DNA of 64,000 bases from Agelas oroides. Its lineage: Eukaryota; Porifera; Demospongiae; Agelasida; Agelasidae. The translations under genes and the position numbers were made by a program. Within the stretch, counting starts at the first letter, position 1, and each line of letters starts with the position of its first letter. The DNA is taken from the NCBI GenBank assembly GCA_949130485.1, contig OX422184.1, positions 25,961,674 to 26,025,673 on the forward strand, written 5' to 3'. Below are positions 33,701-45,317 of the stretch, piece after piece. The notes beneath the pieces are model-generated. The model saw nothing but the letters and a program-made list of their open reading frames with translations. It was not told where the DNA came from and did no database searches.

Positions 33701-36700
33701 GATATTGCTGTGTTACGGTGTGTGATAGTGGAGGTTCATCCAGACAGAACCAGTCGCAAGATCCCACGCTCCCTTCAACCGGCCAAGACCAGCATTCAGA
33801 TTGGTAAGATCTCGTCTCCTCGTGTGTTTGCTCCAGGGTCACTGCGAGCTTAGCGACCTTGTTCGTCTCCTCGTGTGTTTGTTCCAGGGTCGCTGTGAGC
33901 TCAGCGACCTTGTTCGTCTCCTCGTGTGTTTGTTCCAGGGTCGCTGTGAGCTCAGCGACCTTGTTCGTCTCCTCGTGTGTTTGTTCCAGGGTCGCTGTGA
34001 GCTCAGCGACCTTGTTCGTCCCCTCGTGTGTTTGTTCCAGGGTCGCTGTGAGCTTAGCAACCTTGTTCGTCTCCTCGTGTGTTTGTCCCAGGGTCACTGT
34101 GAGCTTAGCGACCTTGTTCGTCTCCTCGTGTGTTTGTTCCAGGGTCGCTGTGAGCTTAGCGACCTTGTTCGTCTCCTCGTGTGTTTGTTCCAGGGTCGCT
34201 GTGATCTTAGCGACCTTGTTCATCTCCGCGTGTGTTTGTTCCAGGGTCACTGTGAGCTTAGCGACCTTGTTCATCTCCTCATGTGTTTGTTCCAGGGTCA
34301 CTGTGTGTGCAGGGTCTGGGCTCTCTCACGGAACTCTCAGAGATGCCGAACTTGCTGCTGCCAGACCAGTACAGGTACTGCTGTAGCCCTCATGTGTGTG
34401 GGGAGGAGAGAAGAGAATGAAGTTTATACTGTGTGAAGTTTCCTCCTCGTTTCCAGCCCCCCTCCCCGGCTCTTTGGCCACACAGTGTATGATGGGGAAA
34501 AAGAGTGTAGGGGGTACACTTGAAATTTTCACTGTGCTGAAGGGGAAAAGGGTGTAGTTCACTTTTTCTCTCCATCTGTAAGGTGGGGAGAAAGAGTATG
34601 CCCCGGCTTATTTGCCCCATCATAGAGGGAGAGAAAGTTCAAAAGACTGAGAAATATTAAGGCAGATTTTAGTTCAAGGTTCATGATTTGGTTGTGTGCG
34701 ATCTCTGCAGGTGTCGCTGTGACTTCTGGAGTGTGCGTTGTCCCTCTGTCCCGTGTACCTACACTCTCATACTTAGTGCTCCTGAGGAGGAGGACTGGTG
34801 GACAAGCCACGCCCCTTCAATGGAGGGTACCACGGTGGAAGCTCCAGACCTCGGCTGTCCCTGTGTAACAGTCGGGGAGCTGACCACCACCTGGGACACC
34901 CTCCGCCACCGTGAGAGGTAAACATTGACTGTACTAGGGTGCTAAAACAAACTGGACGCTCTAGGAACTTTTGGGTACTAAACTTAGTAATTTTTACGAG
35001 CACATTTTGACAGGGGTGCAGTGTGAGAGACATTGACTAGAGACGTGTACAAGACACGAAAGTGTGACCCCTTGAGTGTTGGTATGCATTATAAGGCAAT
35101 ATTATGTGACAACATTTTGCGATGCAGGTTAAGAACTATGTGTCCACCTTAGAGACTGTTGCAGTGTTTGACAAAACTTCACATTTCAGTCTTGGCATAT
35201 TCTGTCTGTTGTTTATGCAGGAGACTCTCCAGCCCCCCACCACCAGCCGTGAAACCTGCCCTGTCACTGGACGGAATCACTAGTCTAAGATTTGTACCAG
35301 TAGTACAACACTCTCAGCTGGTCCTGTATGGCATCCCCGCCTCCCCCACCTCCCCCCCCACCACTGACGATCACAGGCTATCTCACTTCCCAAACGCAGA
35401 AGCAATCAGAAACTTTCGTATTCCCAAGCGTCGACCACCGCCCTCCTCTCCTTCCTCCGCTCTCCTCCTCTCCTCCCCTCTTCCTTACCAGGACAGCTCA
35501 GATGCTGTACAGCGATCGTGTTGTGTGAGACGGTTCCATGCAGGGCTCCCCTCCAACCCTCACAGCCTCACCTTCACCCTCTCCACCTCCCAAGGGGAGC
35601 AGTGGTCCAGCAACAACCTCGAAGGTCAGAGGTCAATGTGTGTCTTTGTTATATTGTGCAGACAACCGACTACTATGATAGTATTGCAGCATTTTGATTG
35701 GTTGAGTGGAAATACTATTTGTTGTATGATGCGTGGGCGGATCAAAGGCACTGACAGTACCATAATTTCCATACAAGAGAACACAGTGCTATATAAGTCC
35801 TAATTGGAAGTTATTGAACTGTAGGGAAATTATTGAACTTCGAAAAAACCACAAGCCGAAATGTACAATTGCATGTACAAGCCAATCAGCAAAAAACAAA
35901 ACAAAATGAAAATACAGATGTTCAAACTCCGCTATAAAGAAGGCTTCAAATTGTCAGGTCCACCGTCTTTTGAACTTCGAGGACACGTACTTGCATACAA
36001 CCCCAGTGTGTCAGAATCCCACTAGGCACATGATCGGAAGACGTGCACCCTTTTGTTTTGTTCCGCAGCCCAGGCATGGAATGTTCGCAGAGCACAGCTG
36101 CTACACTGCTTCATATTCACTGGTCTACCACTCTCTTTCCAGCCTCACTGTAAGTCTCTTCTGTCACAGGAGAGGCAAATTGTGCCGTTTTTGCAGCGTT
36201 CTTCAACGGCTGGCGATTCTTTTTGAGTCCTGGAAAGTTTTGGCTTCTTTCTAAGTTCTCCAGCTGTCCCAGCAACTTTGGGTCAATAGCAAGATTCTCA
36301 GCTTCGACGGTCGAATCTATCGCTGAATCGTGACAGGGAGCGCTACCACTACAGCTAGCTGAACCACTCAACACAATTCAAATTTAGATTAGCTGTACAA
36401 CAAACCACTGTTTATGCTCGTATACTATGGGAATTATTGCACTCGGGGAGTGGCCTCGACACTAATAAAGCACTCGGCTTCGCCTCATGCTGTATTAGCA
36501 TCTCGGCCACTCCCCTCGTGCAATAATTCCCGTAGTATACTCGCTACAGTACATTAACTAGTACTTGCAGTGTTTTGATTGGTTGAGTGGAAATGTGACT
36601 TTTTTGTCATAAGAGAGTCTAGTATTGTACGTATGGTCTTCTCACCTGCAGAATTGTGGTGTTCAGTGATTGCTGAGCTGCAGCTGCAGAGAGCCAAACT

Positions 36701-37968
36701 AGATCTGCCCTTCGTCCCCTACACTGGTGAGTGCGAGGTGCGTGTAGTGTGCTTGGGTCCGGCACCAACCACCTGGTCTCTTCCCTCTGTGCAGGTACAG
36801 ACGTCTACCGTCAGTTTGGCCTCCGTCATCCTCTGGTGGTCCAACTGTTGGAACAGCTGCCCAACTCTGAGAAGTGCAGTGGCTACCACTTTACCTACCA
36901 TCATCCTGAGAAGCTCTCCAGCTGGCAGGCGACTGTAAGCTCATTCATGACCTGCCCTTCTCACTGTGTTTCACTCCACTTCCTGGCCCTCTCATCCTCC
37001 CCTCACTCCTCTCCTTCGTTCCCCTTCCCACTTCCCCTCTCTTCCTCTCTCCTTCCCCCTCCTTTCTTCCCTTCCTGGCCCTCTCATCTGTCCCCCTTCT
37101 TCCTTCTCCCTCCTCTCCTCCTCCTTCCCCCCTCTTCCTTTCCCCTCCTCCCCTCCTCCTTCCTCCCTCTTCCTTCCCCCTCCTCCCCTCCTCCTTCCCC
37201 CCTCTTCCTGCTCCTTTCTCCCCTTCAGAGAGCAGCATTCAACCCCAGTGGTAGTGCTAGGACTGAGCCATTTTGTGGGTAAGTCCCAAGCTTCTCTCTC
37301 GTAGCTTCTCTCTTGTTGAAACTGTGTCAAGTCCTATTGCTTGTTGCTTCCTCCTTAAGTTGAAGATTGACCTTTGGTCTGAACGGTCTTAGAGGTAAAA
37401 TATTTGTGCTTTTCTTCTCCAGTGTTCGCTCTCCACGGGACATGTTTAGTTTCCTGACGTCCTCCTTCCGCCCTCTCAAACCTGAGGTAGACACTGCGGC
37501 ACTAGAGGCTGCAATGGCAGTAGCCGAGAATGCTGGAGTCACCAAGTGAGTTGTGTACACAAAAAAAATCAAACAATTGCATATTTCAATCGTGTTACCA
37601 CGTTCAAAGCACTGTAGAACTTCTGCAAAGTTCATACAGAACTTTAAACATGGTAACACTATTGCCGTATGGAACAGAATAATGTTCGAGTTGTTCTCAG
37701 CAGTGATGGACTTGTGTACAATCTGTGAGTTGAGTGCCCAATGTGTTGCTCCACCCAGGATGCAGTCAGCATTGGATCTGCCAATGGCTATGCGCTACCG
37801 TAACCTTCAAAAGACGTACAAGCAACATGTGGGTGTGTTCCAGTCAGGCATCCATGGTCTAGGGCTGTACTGCATTAGGGAGATTGAGCCAGGGGAGATG
37901 GTGATTGAATATGCTGGCACCGTCATCCGATCTGTGCTGACTGACAAGCGGGAAAAACTTTGAGAGCA

Positions 37969-38056
<88 letters not shown>

Positions 38057-39587
38057 ATACATGTTCATTAAGAATTCCGTCTGTCCATTTCACCAGGGTA
38101 TTGGATGTTACATGTTCCGCATCGACTCGGATGAAGTGGTGGATGCGACCATGTCAGGCAATGAGGCTAGATTCATCAATCACGCCTGTGAGGTGAGCGT
38201 GTGAGGGGGAGGCCTGGATGGTCAGTCAATCAGCCTGTCTGTCTTACTATGTCAGTCGAAATATTGAATGGTGGCCTAAGGGGCTCTAATCACTGATACA
38301 TGCCAAATCTTTGTATCTTAGCACTTACACATGTATATATACCAGAAAGCAACTAATTTATGTTATGCATTTAGAGTCTTGTTGTGGATGTGTGAGTGGA
38401 GGCCTGCACAGTCACATTGTTTTTAGCCTCAACGAGCGGCCTGGGTAGCCTCGTTCCCAGGCCGCTCCCATTTTTTGCTCTTTGGTTTGCGTTCAGTATA
38501 ATACACAGAAGAACCAAAGAACAAAAAAGGGGGGAGGCCTGGGTATGATGCTTACATTGTGTTATGTTTCTCTCTGCAGCCAAACTGCTACTCAAAGGTC
38601 ATCACTGTCGACGGACAGAAGAAGATTATGATATTTGCCCTCAGAAAGTAAGCAATCCCTCTCCAACCTCTCTTTGTTGAGTGCTAATTCATAGCCATGC
38701 ATAGCACCTGAGCATGCAGATACTGTGGAATAATTGATATGTATACATACAGCTTGGACCTACACAGGAGATAATTCTGTTAGTAAGCATTGCCTGATGA
38801 GGCGTGCTGTAGCGTGGATAGCGTTTTGCCGCAGTTTGGTCGTAAATTTTGGCAAAATCCATTCCATCTCTGTTATCTCTGCTGTAATCCACCTCAGGAA
38901 GGGCAATATCACTTGACCTTTAGGGCACTTCTGAGCTAATTACACTGTATTATCTGTTTGAATGGGATTTGGTAGCCTCGTTTCCAGGCCCCGCCCAGCT
39001 TTCCGTCGCTTGCAGTACGGAAAAGCCATGGAGAGCCTGGTATCTTTTCTCACGTGAGCATTGACGTAATCGGAAAATGGCGAAATTTTGCAGAACTAAC
39101 AGGTTACGTTTCGCGTATTTTAAACCGACTACACGCTCAACGCTTGGTGTGTAAGACATTTGCCTCCCACTAGCTAGATACATGTGGTAAGTTACCTGGT
39201 ACCTTGGCTCTTTTCGCTGTTCTGGGCCCAGTGCGCCCACGCACAATTAAACCCTTTCTTTCTATCCTGACGTCGCTTACGTGAGAAAAGATACCAGGCC
39301 CTCTCCCGCTTTACCGTACTAATAAGCGACGGAAAGCTGGGCAGGGCCTAGGAACGAAGCTAGGATTTGGCACATGGATATCATCAAGGCCTGAATGAAA
39401 TTTAAGATATTTTGTGCACATAAGCTTGTCCCCTCCTGGAACCACCTATAGTGAGTGTTCCTCCTCCCCTCTCCCCCGCAGGATTGTACCGGGAGAAGAG
39501 CTTACGTATGACTACAAGTTCCCCATTGAAGAGGCAAAGATCCCGTGCAACTGTGGCTCCCGGCGATGTCGCAAGACTTTGAACTGA
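29752..39587 (+). CDS. Trithorax/KMT2A-B-type H3K4 methyltransferase, C-terminal part
   Basis: At least 20 plus-strand exons match MLL1/2 in order: PHD2 end and PHD3 (29752-30727), bromodomain-like region (31731-32263), extended PHD (32486-33425), FYRN (33683-34917), linker (35221-35624), FYRC (36652-36934), then short exons (37229-37278, 37423-37545) and SET plus post-SET (37759-37970, 38097-38192, 38580-38647, 39482-39587), ending [13 protein letters not shown] and a stop. KMT2 enzymes methylate histone H3 lysine 4 in COMPASS-like complexes. Neighbouring exon phases agree almost everywhere, so the model is firm. The CXXC and first PHD finger were not found upstream. Two lesions: an exon seems missing between 30179 and 30594, and the first SET exon meets TGA at 37961-37963. 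Either the gene is damaged or these are assembly errors. Confidence 0.9.
30450..30502. mobile_element. 53 bp TAGCCTCGTTCCC foldback MITE
   Basis: tagcctcgttcccaggctc pairs with gagaaagaggctgggaacgaggcta. It is flanked by near-identical 9-mers gctgaaggc (30441-30449) and gctaaaggc (30503-30511). A minimal family member, in the KMT2 intron where a PHD3 exon seems missing. Confidence 0.85.
31302..31617. repeat. Direct repeat of ~130-150 bp in KMT2 intron
   Basis: ttgccatgactgttggaaga at 31302 recurs at 31491, followed in both by caaaatggagtgccca and cacgtgac-type sequence. No coding potential. Confidence 0.75.
31731..33425 (+). CDS. KMT2 bromodomain-like and ePHD exons
   Basis: 31731-31907 ([20 protein letters not shown]) and 32103-32263 ([17 protein letters not shown]) align with the MLL region leading to FPWF. 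32486-32645 ([15 protein letters not shown]), 32730-32858 ([20 protein letters not shown]) and 33267-33425 ([27 protein letters not shown]) form an extended PHD finger with the expected Cys/His ligands. Phases agree at each junction. Introns carry CT-rich tracts. Confidence 0.88.
33683..34917 (+). CDS. KMT2 FYRN exons
   Basis: 33683-33803 ([20 protein letters not shown]), 34296-34374 ([20 protein letters not shown]) and 34711-34917 ([20 protein letters not shown]) correspond to the MLL FYRN segment. The 34296 start uses an acceptor inside the last unit of a 51 bp minisatellite. This choice keeps phase and gives an ungapped match to MLL (I-G-S-x7-L-x3-L-S-D/E), unlike the CAG at 34312. Confidence 0.85.
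33830..34300. repeat. 51 bp minisatellite carrying splice acceptors
   Basis: About nine units of gtcgctgtgagctcagcgac, cttgttcgtctcctcgtgtg, tttgttccagg. Every unit repeats a ttccag|GGTC acceptor; the final one is the apparent acceptor of the FYRN exon. 51 bp is 17 codons, so an antisense frame repeating [17 protein letters not shown] stays open for over 200 codons. Confidence 0.9.
35640..36410. other. KMT2 intron with possible TE remnant
   Basis: A minus-strand frame at 36374-36117 ([19 protein letters not shown]) reads like part of a mobile-element protein but lacks a recognisable domain. The phrase ttttgattggttgagtgg occurs at 35691 and 36574. Confidence 0.35.
36418..36541. mobile_element. 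Foldback MITE, GTATACTATGGGAATTATTG
   Basis: The left arm gtatactatgggaattattg, cactcggggagtggcc is matched by ggccactcccctcgtgcaat, aattcccgtagtatac. The arms are about 40 bp around a 45 bp centre. Lies in the KMT2 intron before FYRC. Confidence 0.8.
36652..39587 (+). CDS. KMT2 FYRC, SET and post-SET exons
   Basis: FYRC: 36652-36726 ([13 protein letters not shown]) and 36795-36934. SET: 37759-37970 ([20 protein letters not shown]), 38097-38192 ([26 protein letters not shown]), 38580-38647 ([20 protein letters not shown]), 39482-39587 ([19 protein letters not shown], post-SET CxCG...CR). The SAM-binding RFINHxC motif and catalytic-region YDY are present. The first SET exon reads ...AAA CTT TGA GAG where copy A reads ...AAA CTT TAT GAG: a 2 bp loss right before a (GT)n run produces a stop. 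Without those 2 bp the phase into GIGCYMF is wrong. Confidence 0.88.
37969..38056. repeat. (GT)n in SET intron, main gene
   Basis: About 42 uninterrupted GT repeats immediately at the splice donor of the first SET exon. Equivalent interrupted or longer arrays are at 17725-17866 (copy A) and 56959-57080 (copy B). Confidence 0.95.
38973..39362. mobile_element. 390 bp MITE, TAGCCTCG family
   Basis: Starts tagcctcgtttccaggcccc and ends ggcctaggaacgaagcta, with inner TIR sequence gcccagctttccgtcgctt / gacggaaagctgggc. It is flanked by identical 8-mers ggatttgg (38965-38972 and 39363-39370). Lies in the last KMT2 intron. Confidence 0.88.
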
Positions 39588-42500
39588 CAGCTCTTGTTTT
39601 GAGTTTTCCATCTTTTATTTTTATCACTTGGCATCACTTTTCTTTTTCTGATTTACATATATTCGTTGGCCTGTAAACAATCTTCAGCACATTGTCTCAT
39701 TAATGATGGGAGGTTTGAGATCCTGCCTGCAAACTGTCACCGTTGGAAGGCACCATTTGTCTCTACATGTCGTCCACAGGTAACATTACTCCAATTGCCA
39801 TGCATGAAATTGATGTAGAGTTTACAACCTTCAGTGGCTTCTCAGTTGGTTTCTGCATAAATGAAGAGAAGGTTATCTGTTACCAACTTGAGCTTGGAAA
39901 ATCTTGCCAACATTTCAACTGAATGCTCCAGTCACTTTCACCCTGATGACGACTGCATGGAGCATTCAGTATCCAGCACGCTGAGGGGAAGGGCGCTGGA
40001 TACTGGAGCATGTGGAGCGATCGGTGCTGAAAGGTCTGGCTTGCGAGACTAGGACTATAGTGGAGCACGCAGTGTGATGGTAGAGCTCTGGCACTGCGAA
40101 GCTATTGAATGAACTACAGTGGCTGTTCAAATTATGATGTGATCGACTCATGAAAACATGAGAGAGTTATGTAGACTTTATTCTTCTGTATCTGCCAAAT
40201 TATGGTGAGTGTGATAGTGTGATAGTCATGACGGCTCCGGCAGCCAGCAGCTAGTCTCGCGTAGCCAGACTCTCGCAGGGAGGTATTGTGTGGTACATAT
40301 ATCAGCTTTGGTGTCTGTTGTCCTGTAGGCCATGTCAATTGCAATAATGGTCTTATACCTAGTCTTGCACAGTAGACCGAGGGAAGCATCGTGCATCAGG
40401 AAGGCTTCCACGATACAGAAAGCTGGAGTTGGTTTGATCTTGCTTGTGAGTGATATATCCCTTTGCCCTAAGGTTGAGGAGTCATCAGGAGTGCAGGAGT
40501 GTGTTCTACTAGGGGCTACACTGACAAGTACGGTGGACAGGTGCAGGTGAGGTCATGTGACCATCATGTGACTGTTGTGTGGTAGTCTCAGAACCAGACT
40601 AAAAATCAAATAGGACAGTCTGGTAAATCGACTTACCAGTGTACCAGTGACTGGGGAGGAAGTGTACACTGCACCGGTATGCAGACACGCTTCTGATTGG
40701 TTTTGATTAGCATTCTTACATGTGTTTATTGGAAATGCAAACTGCACGTGAGCCATCTTCGCAAGTGGTCATATTTTACTTCCTTGTGGAAAGTTCTGAA
40801 GTGTAAAGAGTAGAATGCTTCTGCAAGTGTCTGGTTCTGCTGAAGCTCTACTGGTGCAGCAATTATTAAAAATCCTAACATTCTGCAGTGTACATTTCCA
40901 CTCTAGCCCATTTATCAGACGCTCTTTTCCATTTTGGGGAGACTTTGGGAATGAGACTTCACTAGCTAGAGAAGCTGGCATACCGTAGAATTTCTCTAAT
41001 AATTAGTACACCTCAATATGACAGTTCACATACACGTAAAAATGAAATGATTAGTCTAATATTCGTACAGCAGAAACACAAGCATAGTGTGATGGCATTT
41101 CTGACATCCAGAAAATGTGAACAAATGCTATTTTGTGGCTGTTGGTGTCAATCATATGGTCATGCAGGCACAATGTTGAAATTCACTGGAGTTCCATCCA
41201 TGTTCCCTGCATAGTCTAGTTTTACAAAGCCTCACAAGATTAAAGTCAATGTACAGCTTGCCATAAAGTCACTTATTGGCCTCACAAGATGAAAGTCAAT
41301 GTACAGCTTGCCATAAAGTCACTTATTGGCCTCACAAGATTAAAGTCAATGTACAGCTTGCCATAAAGTCACTTATTGGTGTCAACTGAAGGTATTAGTG
41401 TAACTGATGTAGATGATGTAAAAGTTGTGCAAAACTTGTGATGCCTCAGAAATGTGTGGCTAACTTGGTGTACTGTTGATTTTTTGAACACTGAAGTGGT
41501 GCATTTCACTGACTTCCATAAGTGGATCAGATAGAGTCTTGTAGTTGATTCAATTAACTTCACTTTACGAACTATGAAGAACAAACAAATCTTGTGGTCA
41601 AAGGGAGTTGAAATTAACAGTATGCATACGTAGATAGAAGCTGTTGTACACCTAAGAGTAGATATGTACCTGTACTAAGGTGTCAATTGGCTTCAGATTT
41701 AGCCTGTGTTTCCGAATATAACAAATAGAGGATTTGCACAAAGTGATTACAAGAAAATTTGCATACTCTAATCAATTTGTACTGCTAAAAGGAACCTACA
41801 ATTACTGACATGCTGTAGAATTTTTCATCATTTGTACAAACTTAAATAATTTCATTTTTAACCCCCCTTCCTTCTCCCCCCTTCCCTCCTGACCCCTTCT
41901 TCTCCTCACTCTCTTTCCCCTCCTCCACCCTCCCCCATCACCACAGCATACTGCAGCTCTATCCGGCTTCCTCAGATGAGACCAAAGTAATCTCACTCAC
42001 CATATGACTCCTGCATCACAAAGTTCAACAGGGGTATCAGAAGGAAGTAGAGGAGGCTGTTGCTAGGCAACAGGAGAGAGGGCGTGAACCCAAGGTAATC
42101 TATGACATCTTTGTACAGAAGGTAGTAATTCTCTTCCCCCACTACTAGAGGAGGATGGAACATACGTATCACACGACTTCCCACATGGTACACACAACAT
42201 ACTATAGTCAAAACGAGGCAAATCTGGCCAGTGAAAGTTTTCACCTGAAAAATTCTCAACATGTTACAAGCTATTCAGGAACATACTCTTTGCTCCCTGA
42301 AAGAGAGTGCGAGCGTACTCATAGAGTTTGTCTATGCTCACATGATCCCTATCTTGAGAACTTGCGATGTGTGTCCACAACCGAGCCATGTTTTATGTCC
42401 CACTGTGCTCCACTGACTTGGTTCCCAGGGCCGAGATTTCACTGGTCACCAACCCATGACAATTTTGGTCTGGGGACTACAACGTTCCAAGTGTGCCAGT

Positions 42501-43322
42501 AAATCATGTGACAGCTGCTATGTTCCACCCTCTGTCTCTGCCAGTTGCAATGTATACCCACCACTCTCCCTTGCCACCATCATCCTTCCTCTCTCCTTTT
42601 CTCTTCCTCACACTCTCGCACACCCTCTGTCCTGCCTCATCCTCAGATCCTGCCCAAAAAATATCAGGAATTAGCCTTGTCCTAGGATAGTCATGTGATA
42701 CAGAGCTTTGTGTCTCCTATGATTGGTGTAGATATATCATGGCGTACGGCCATATGCAGGGATGACTCCCACTGGTCAGAGAGGCAGTGTTTGACCTACA
42801 GGTGGGTCATGTGACAGTCATGTGATACAGCGCCTTATAACTCCATTAGTGGTCTACTTGTTTGTGTACTTGTCTTGTATACTGGACATTACGTAACTAA
42901 CCAGCAAGCACTATTGCAGTGAAGACCTATTGTATGATTGGTATTGATATGTATGTTATACATGTAATGAGTATACTGCATGAGTAAACTGTATCCAGGC
43001 CCTCCCTCCTCTCTTCCTTCCAACCTCCCTTTGTCTGTTCTCCCTCTTTATTATTTCATCTTTTCCCCTCCTCTCTCTCTCCTCCCACTCTGTTCCTTCT
43101 CCCTCCCTTCTCTTCCCCTCTCCTTTCCTCCTCACTCCCATCTTCTTTCTCAGTATTAATTCAAATTCTTATTATCTTGCTTTCTCTTTTTCCCATTATC
43201 CATTTATGATATTGTCCCTTCCTTCTCTCCCTAACTTCCCTCTCTCCCCAACTTCCTCCCATTCCTTCCTCCCTCCCCCATTCCTCCCACCCCTCCCATC
43301 CCGCGACCTCCCTCCTTCTCAG
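39588..43322. other. Poorly resolved intergenic/exonic region
   Basis: No firm gene. Bases 40331-40446 look like an exon on either strand (plus: after tgtcctgtag, MSIAIMVLYLVLHSRPREA; minus: PTPAFCIVEAFLMHDASLG). A minus-strand frame at 42262-41997 with three hydrophobic stretches (LVVGEENYYLLYKDVIDYLG) ends at a GTGAGT donor and may be a small membrane protein. A 50 bp unit (cctcacaagattaaagtcaa...) is repeated three times at about 41230-41379. TAGTCTCGCG MITE end at 40254. Confidence 0.4.
41997..42262 (-). CDS. Possible small membrane-protein exon
   Basis: An open frame of about 89 codons with hydrophobic segments ICLVLTIVCCVYHV and SLLYFLLIPLLNFVM, separated by a polar loop with DYLGFTPSLLLPSN. 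It ends at GGTGAGTGAG, a good donor. No family is recognised and the continuation was not located, so this may be one exon of a minus-strand gene. The opposite strand is partly open too. Confidence 0.3.
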
Positions 43323-43323
43323 C

Positions 43324-44201
43324 ATTGACCACACCCTCAAGATGTACATTGGTAGGTGGGACCTGAACTGTCAGTACTCACTCACCATCAACACACTGCA
43401 CTGCATGACCAAACAGACCAAACCACTCAAGGTAGGATGGCCACATGACTGTCATGTGATGTCATGTGACCTGCAAGTGCACTGGGAACTCAGGCAATCA
43501 CCCGCAAGCATGCACGCCTGCACACACACACACGCATGCACACATGCACACATGCACACACGCACACACGAACGCACACACACACACGCAGCACACGCTC
43601 ACGCACACAATGTGTGTGTGTGCATAGTTGCATTCACACACACATGCACTCGTTCCTAGGCTTGGGTACAAGGCTAGTGCATGCACACATGCACACATAC
43701 ATGCATATACATATATACTGGTTAAGTGAACCATTTCCTTACTACATGTATAATCCCTCCCCTCTAGCCGCATTTCTCTTCCATTTGACCTCTTTTTATT
43801 TGTTTTTAACTCCCTCCCTTGATTTGTTGTCTCTCCTTTCTCCACCTCCATTTCTTCCTCAATTTAATCTCCATCTTCTGCGCCTCCCTTTCTTCCTGCC
43901 TTTTGTCCATCCTTCCTTCTTTTTTCCACTTCTAAATCTCCTGCCTTTCTTCTGTGTACACCTTTTTCAGTATAAAGCATCTACTTTCTCGAGGTGTTCT
44001 CAGCTACTTTCGTATAATCCTTTTCTCTATTTCTCTCTCCTCTCAGACACCCTCAAGAAGTACATTGGTGAGTCCCAGAAGCATCCATATCCCCTCTACC
44101 CAAGACTCGTTGGTGACTCACCAACCGTGGGCCATATGTCCGAGGGTAACATGAAGAACATTTGCAAGGCAGTGGAGGCTGTACACAGGGTTGCACCAGG
44201 G
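43324..44201 (+). CDS. Two exons of an unrecognised gene
   Basis: 43324-43430 (after ccttctcag; IDHTLKMYIGRWDLNCQYSL, then GTAGGA) and 44047-44201 (after cctctcag; DTLKKYIGESQKHPYPLYPR, GDSPTVGHMSEGNMKNICKA, then GTAAGC). Both have good acceptors and donors and share a D/H-TLKxYIG start. The second has a composition typical of real coding sequence. No family was recognised, and no further exons follow before NLR-like gene 2. Confidence 0.45.
43510..43640. repeat. CA-rich microsatellite
   Basis: (CA)n mixed with gcacacatgcacaca, giving His/Thr and Cys/Val open frames on the two strands. Intronic to the unrecognised gene if the two exons belong together. Confidence 0.9.
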
Positions 44202-44329
44202 TAAGCTACTGACTGGTTATGGAATGGTTGGGTGGTGCCTCTCAGTCTGTAAGGGAGGAGGTGTGGTCACATACCTTTGGCTCTAGAATTCCTACCTTGT
44301 CTGTAGTCATGAGAACCCTCGGCATGTAG

Positions 44330-44565
44330 CATTCCCTCCTACCCAAGGTACCCTCCAATCATACTGACACACGTACACACACACACCATTCCCTCATACC
44401 CAGGATACCCTCCAATCATACTGACACACGTACACACACACACCATTCCCTCATACCCAGGGTACCCTCCAATCACACTGACACACATACACACACACCA
44501 TTCCCTCATACCCAGGGTACCCTCCAATCATACTGACACACGTACACACACACCATTTCCTCACA
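44330..44565. repeat. ~57 bp tandem repeat
   Basis: Four units of ccattccctcatacccaggg, taccctccaatcatactgac, acacgtacacacacaca. Confidence 0.88.
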
Positions 44566-45317
44566 GTTTGTCTGCCGGTCAGACGGGGTGGCACCAAGTT
44601 AACTGCGTGCTGGAACATTTCCACTGCAGTGTAGTTTTGTATTGCTGTTGATGGTACAAGTGGATGTAGGGACATTCCCACTACTATATACTGTACATGT
44701 GTTTGTATCTGTTCTTGATAGTTTTGAATTTGTTCTGATTTCTGTTTCCCTCCAGGCAGTTAGTGTAATGAAGCGGTGGTTCATTAATATTGTTGTCGGT
44801 TAGTTGGAGACATTTTGAGATTTACTAATCTTGACTTCATGACAACAGAGTGGGCACTAATAGGAAATAATGGGACTGATACCGGATTGGGCGCTAATTA
44901 GAAATATTGGGATTCATGTTAAATTAGATGCTATATGACCTGTTACCTAGGCAACATCACTGTAGAAGAGATCTAGAGATATGAGCAACATTCTTATATA
45001 TCAGTCGGTAGATGGGCACTAATTAGAAATATTGGGATTCATGGAAACAGTACGTGTGACTAATATAAATATAAACTACAGTTATTACAATTATAATTAT
45101 CCACAATCAATACAGGATGTGTAAGGAGATGTTAAACAACAATAACTTCAGCACAAAACAAAGTACTGCACAGTGATCATGAGAGACATACTGTACAAAA
45201 TACTGCACACATTATGGTACTTTACACTACCTAAAAATACTGCAAACATTATGTTACTTTACACTACCTAAAAATACTGCACAGTGAGAGACACACAATA
45301 GTACTTTGGTTACACTA

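Noticed and set aside
33597-34301. A 234-codon antisense coiled-coil-like ORF ([17 protein letters not shown] repeats)
   Set aside because: It follows directly from the 51 bp (17 codon) unit in a KMT2 intron; no flanking exons or homologues. Kept only as a curiosity in the repeat entry.
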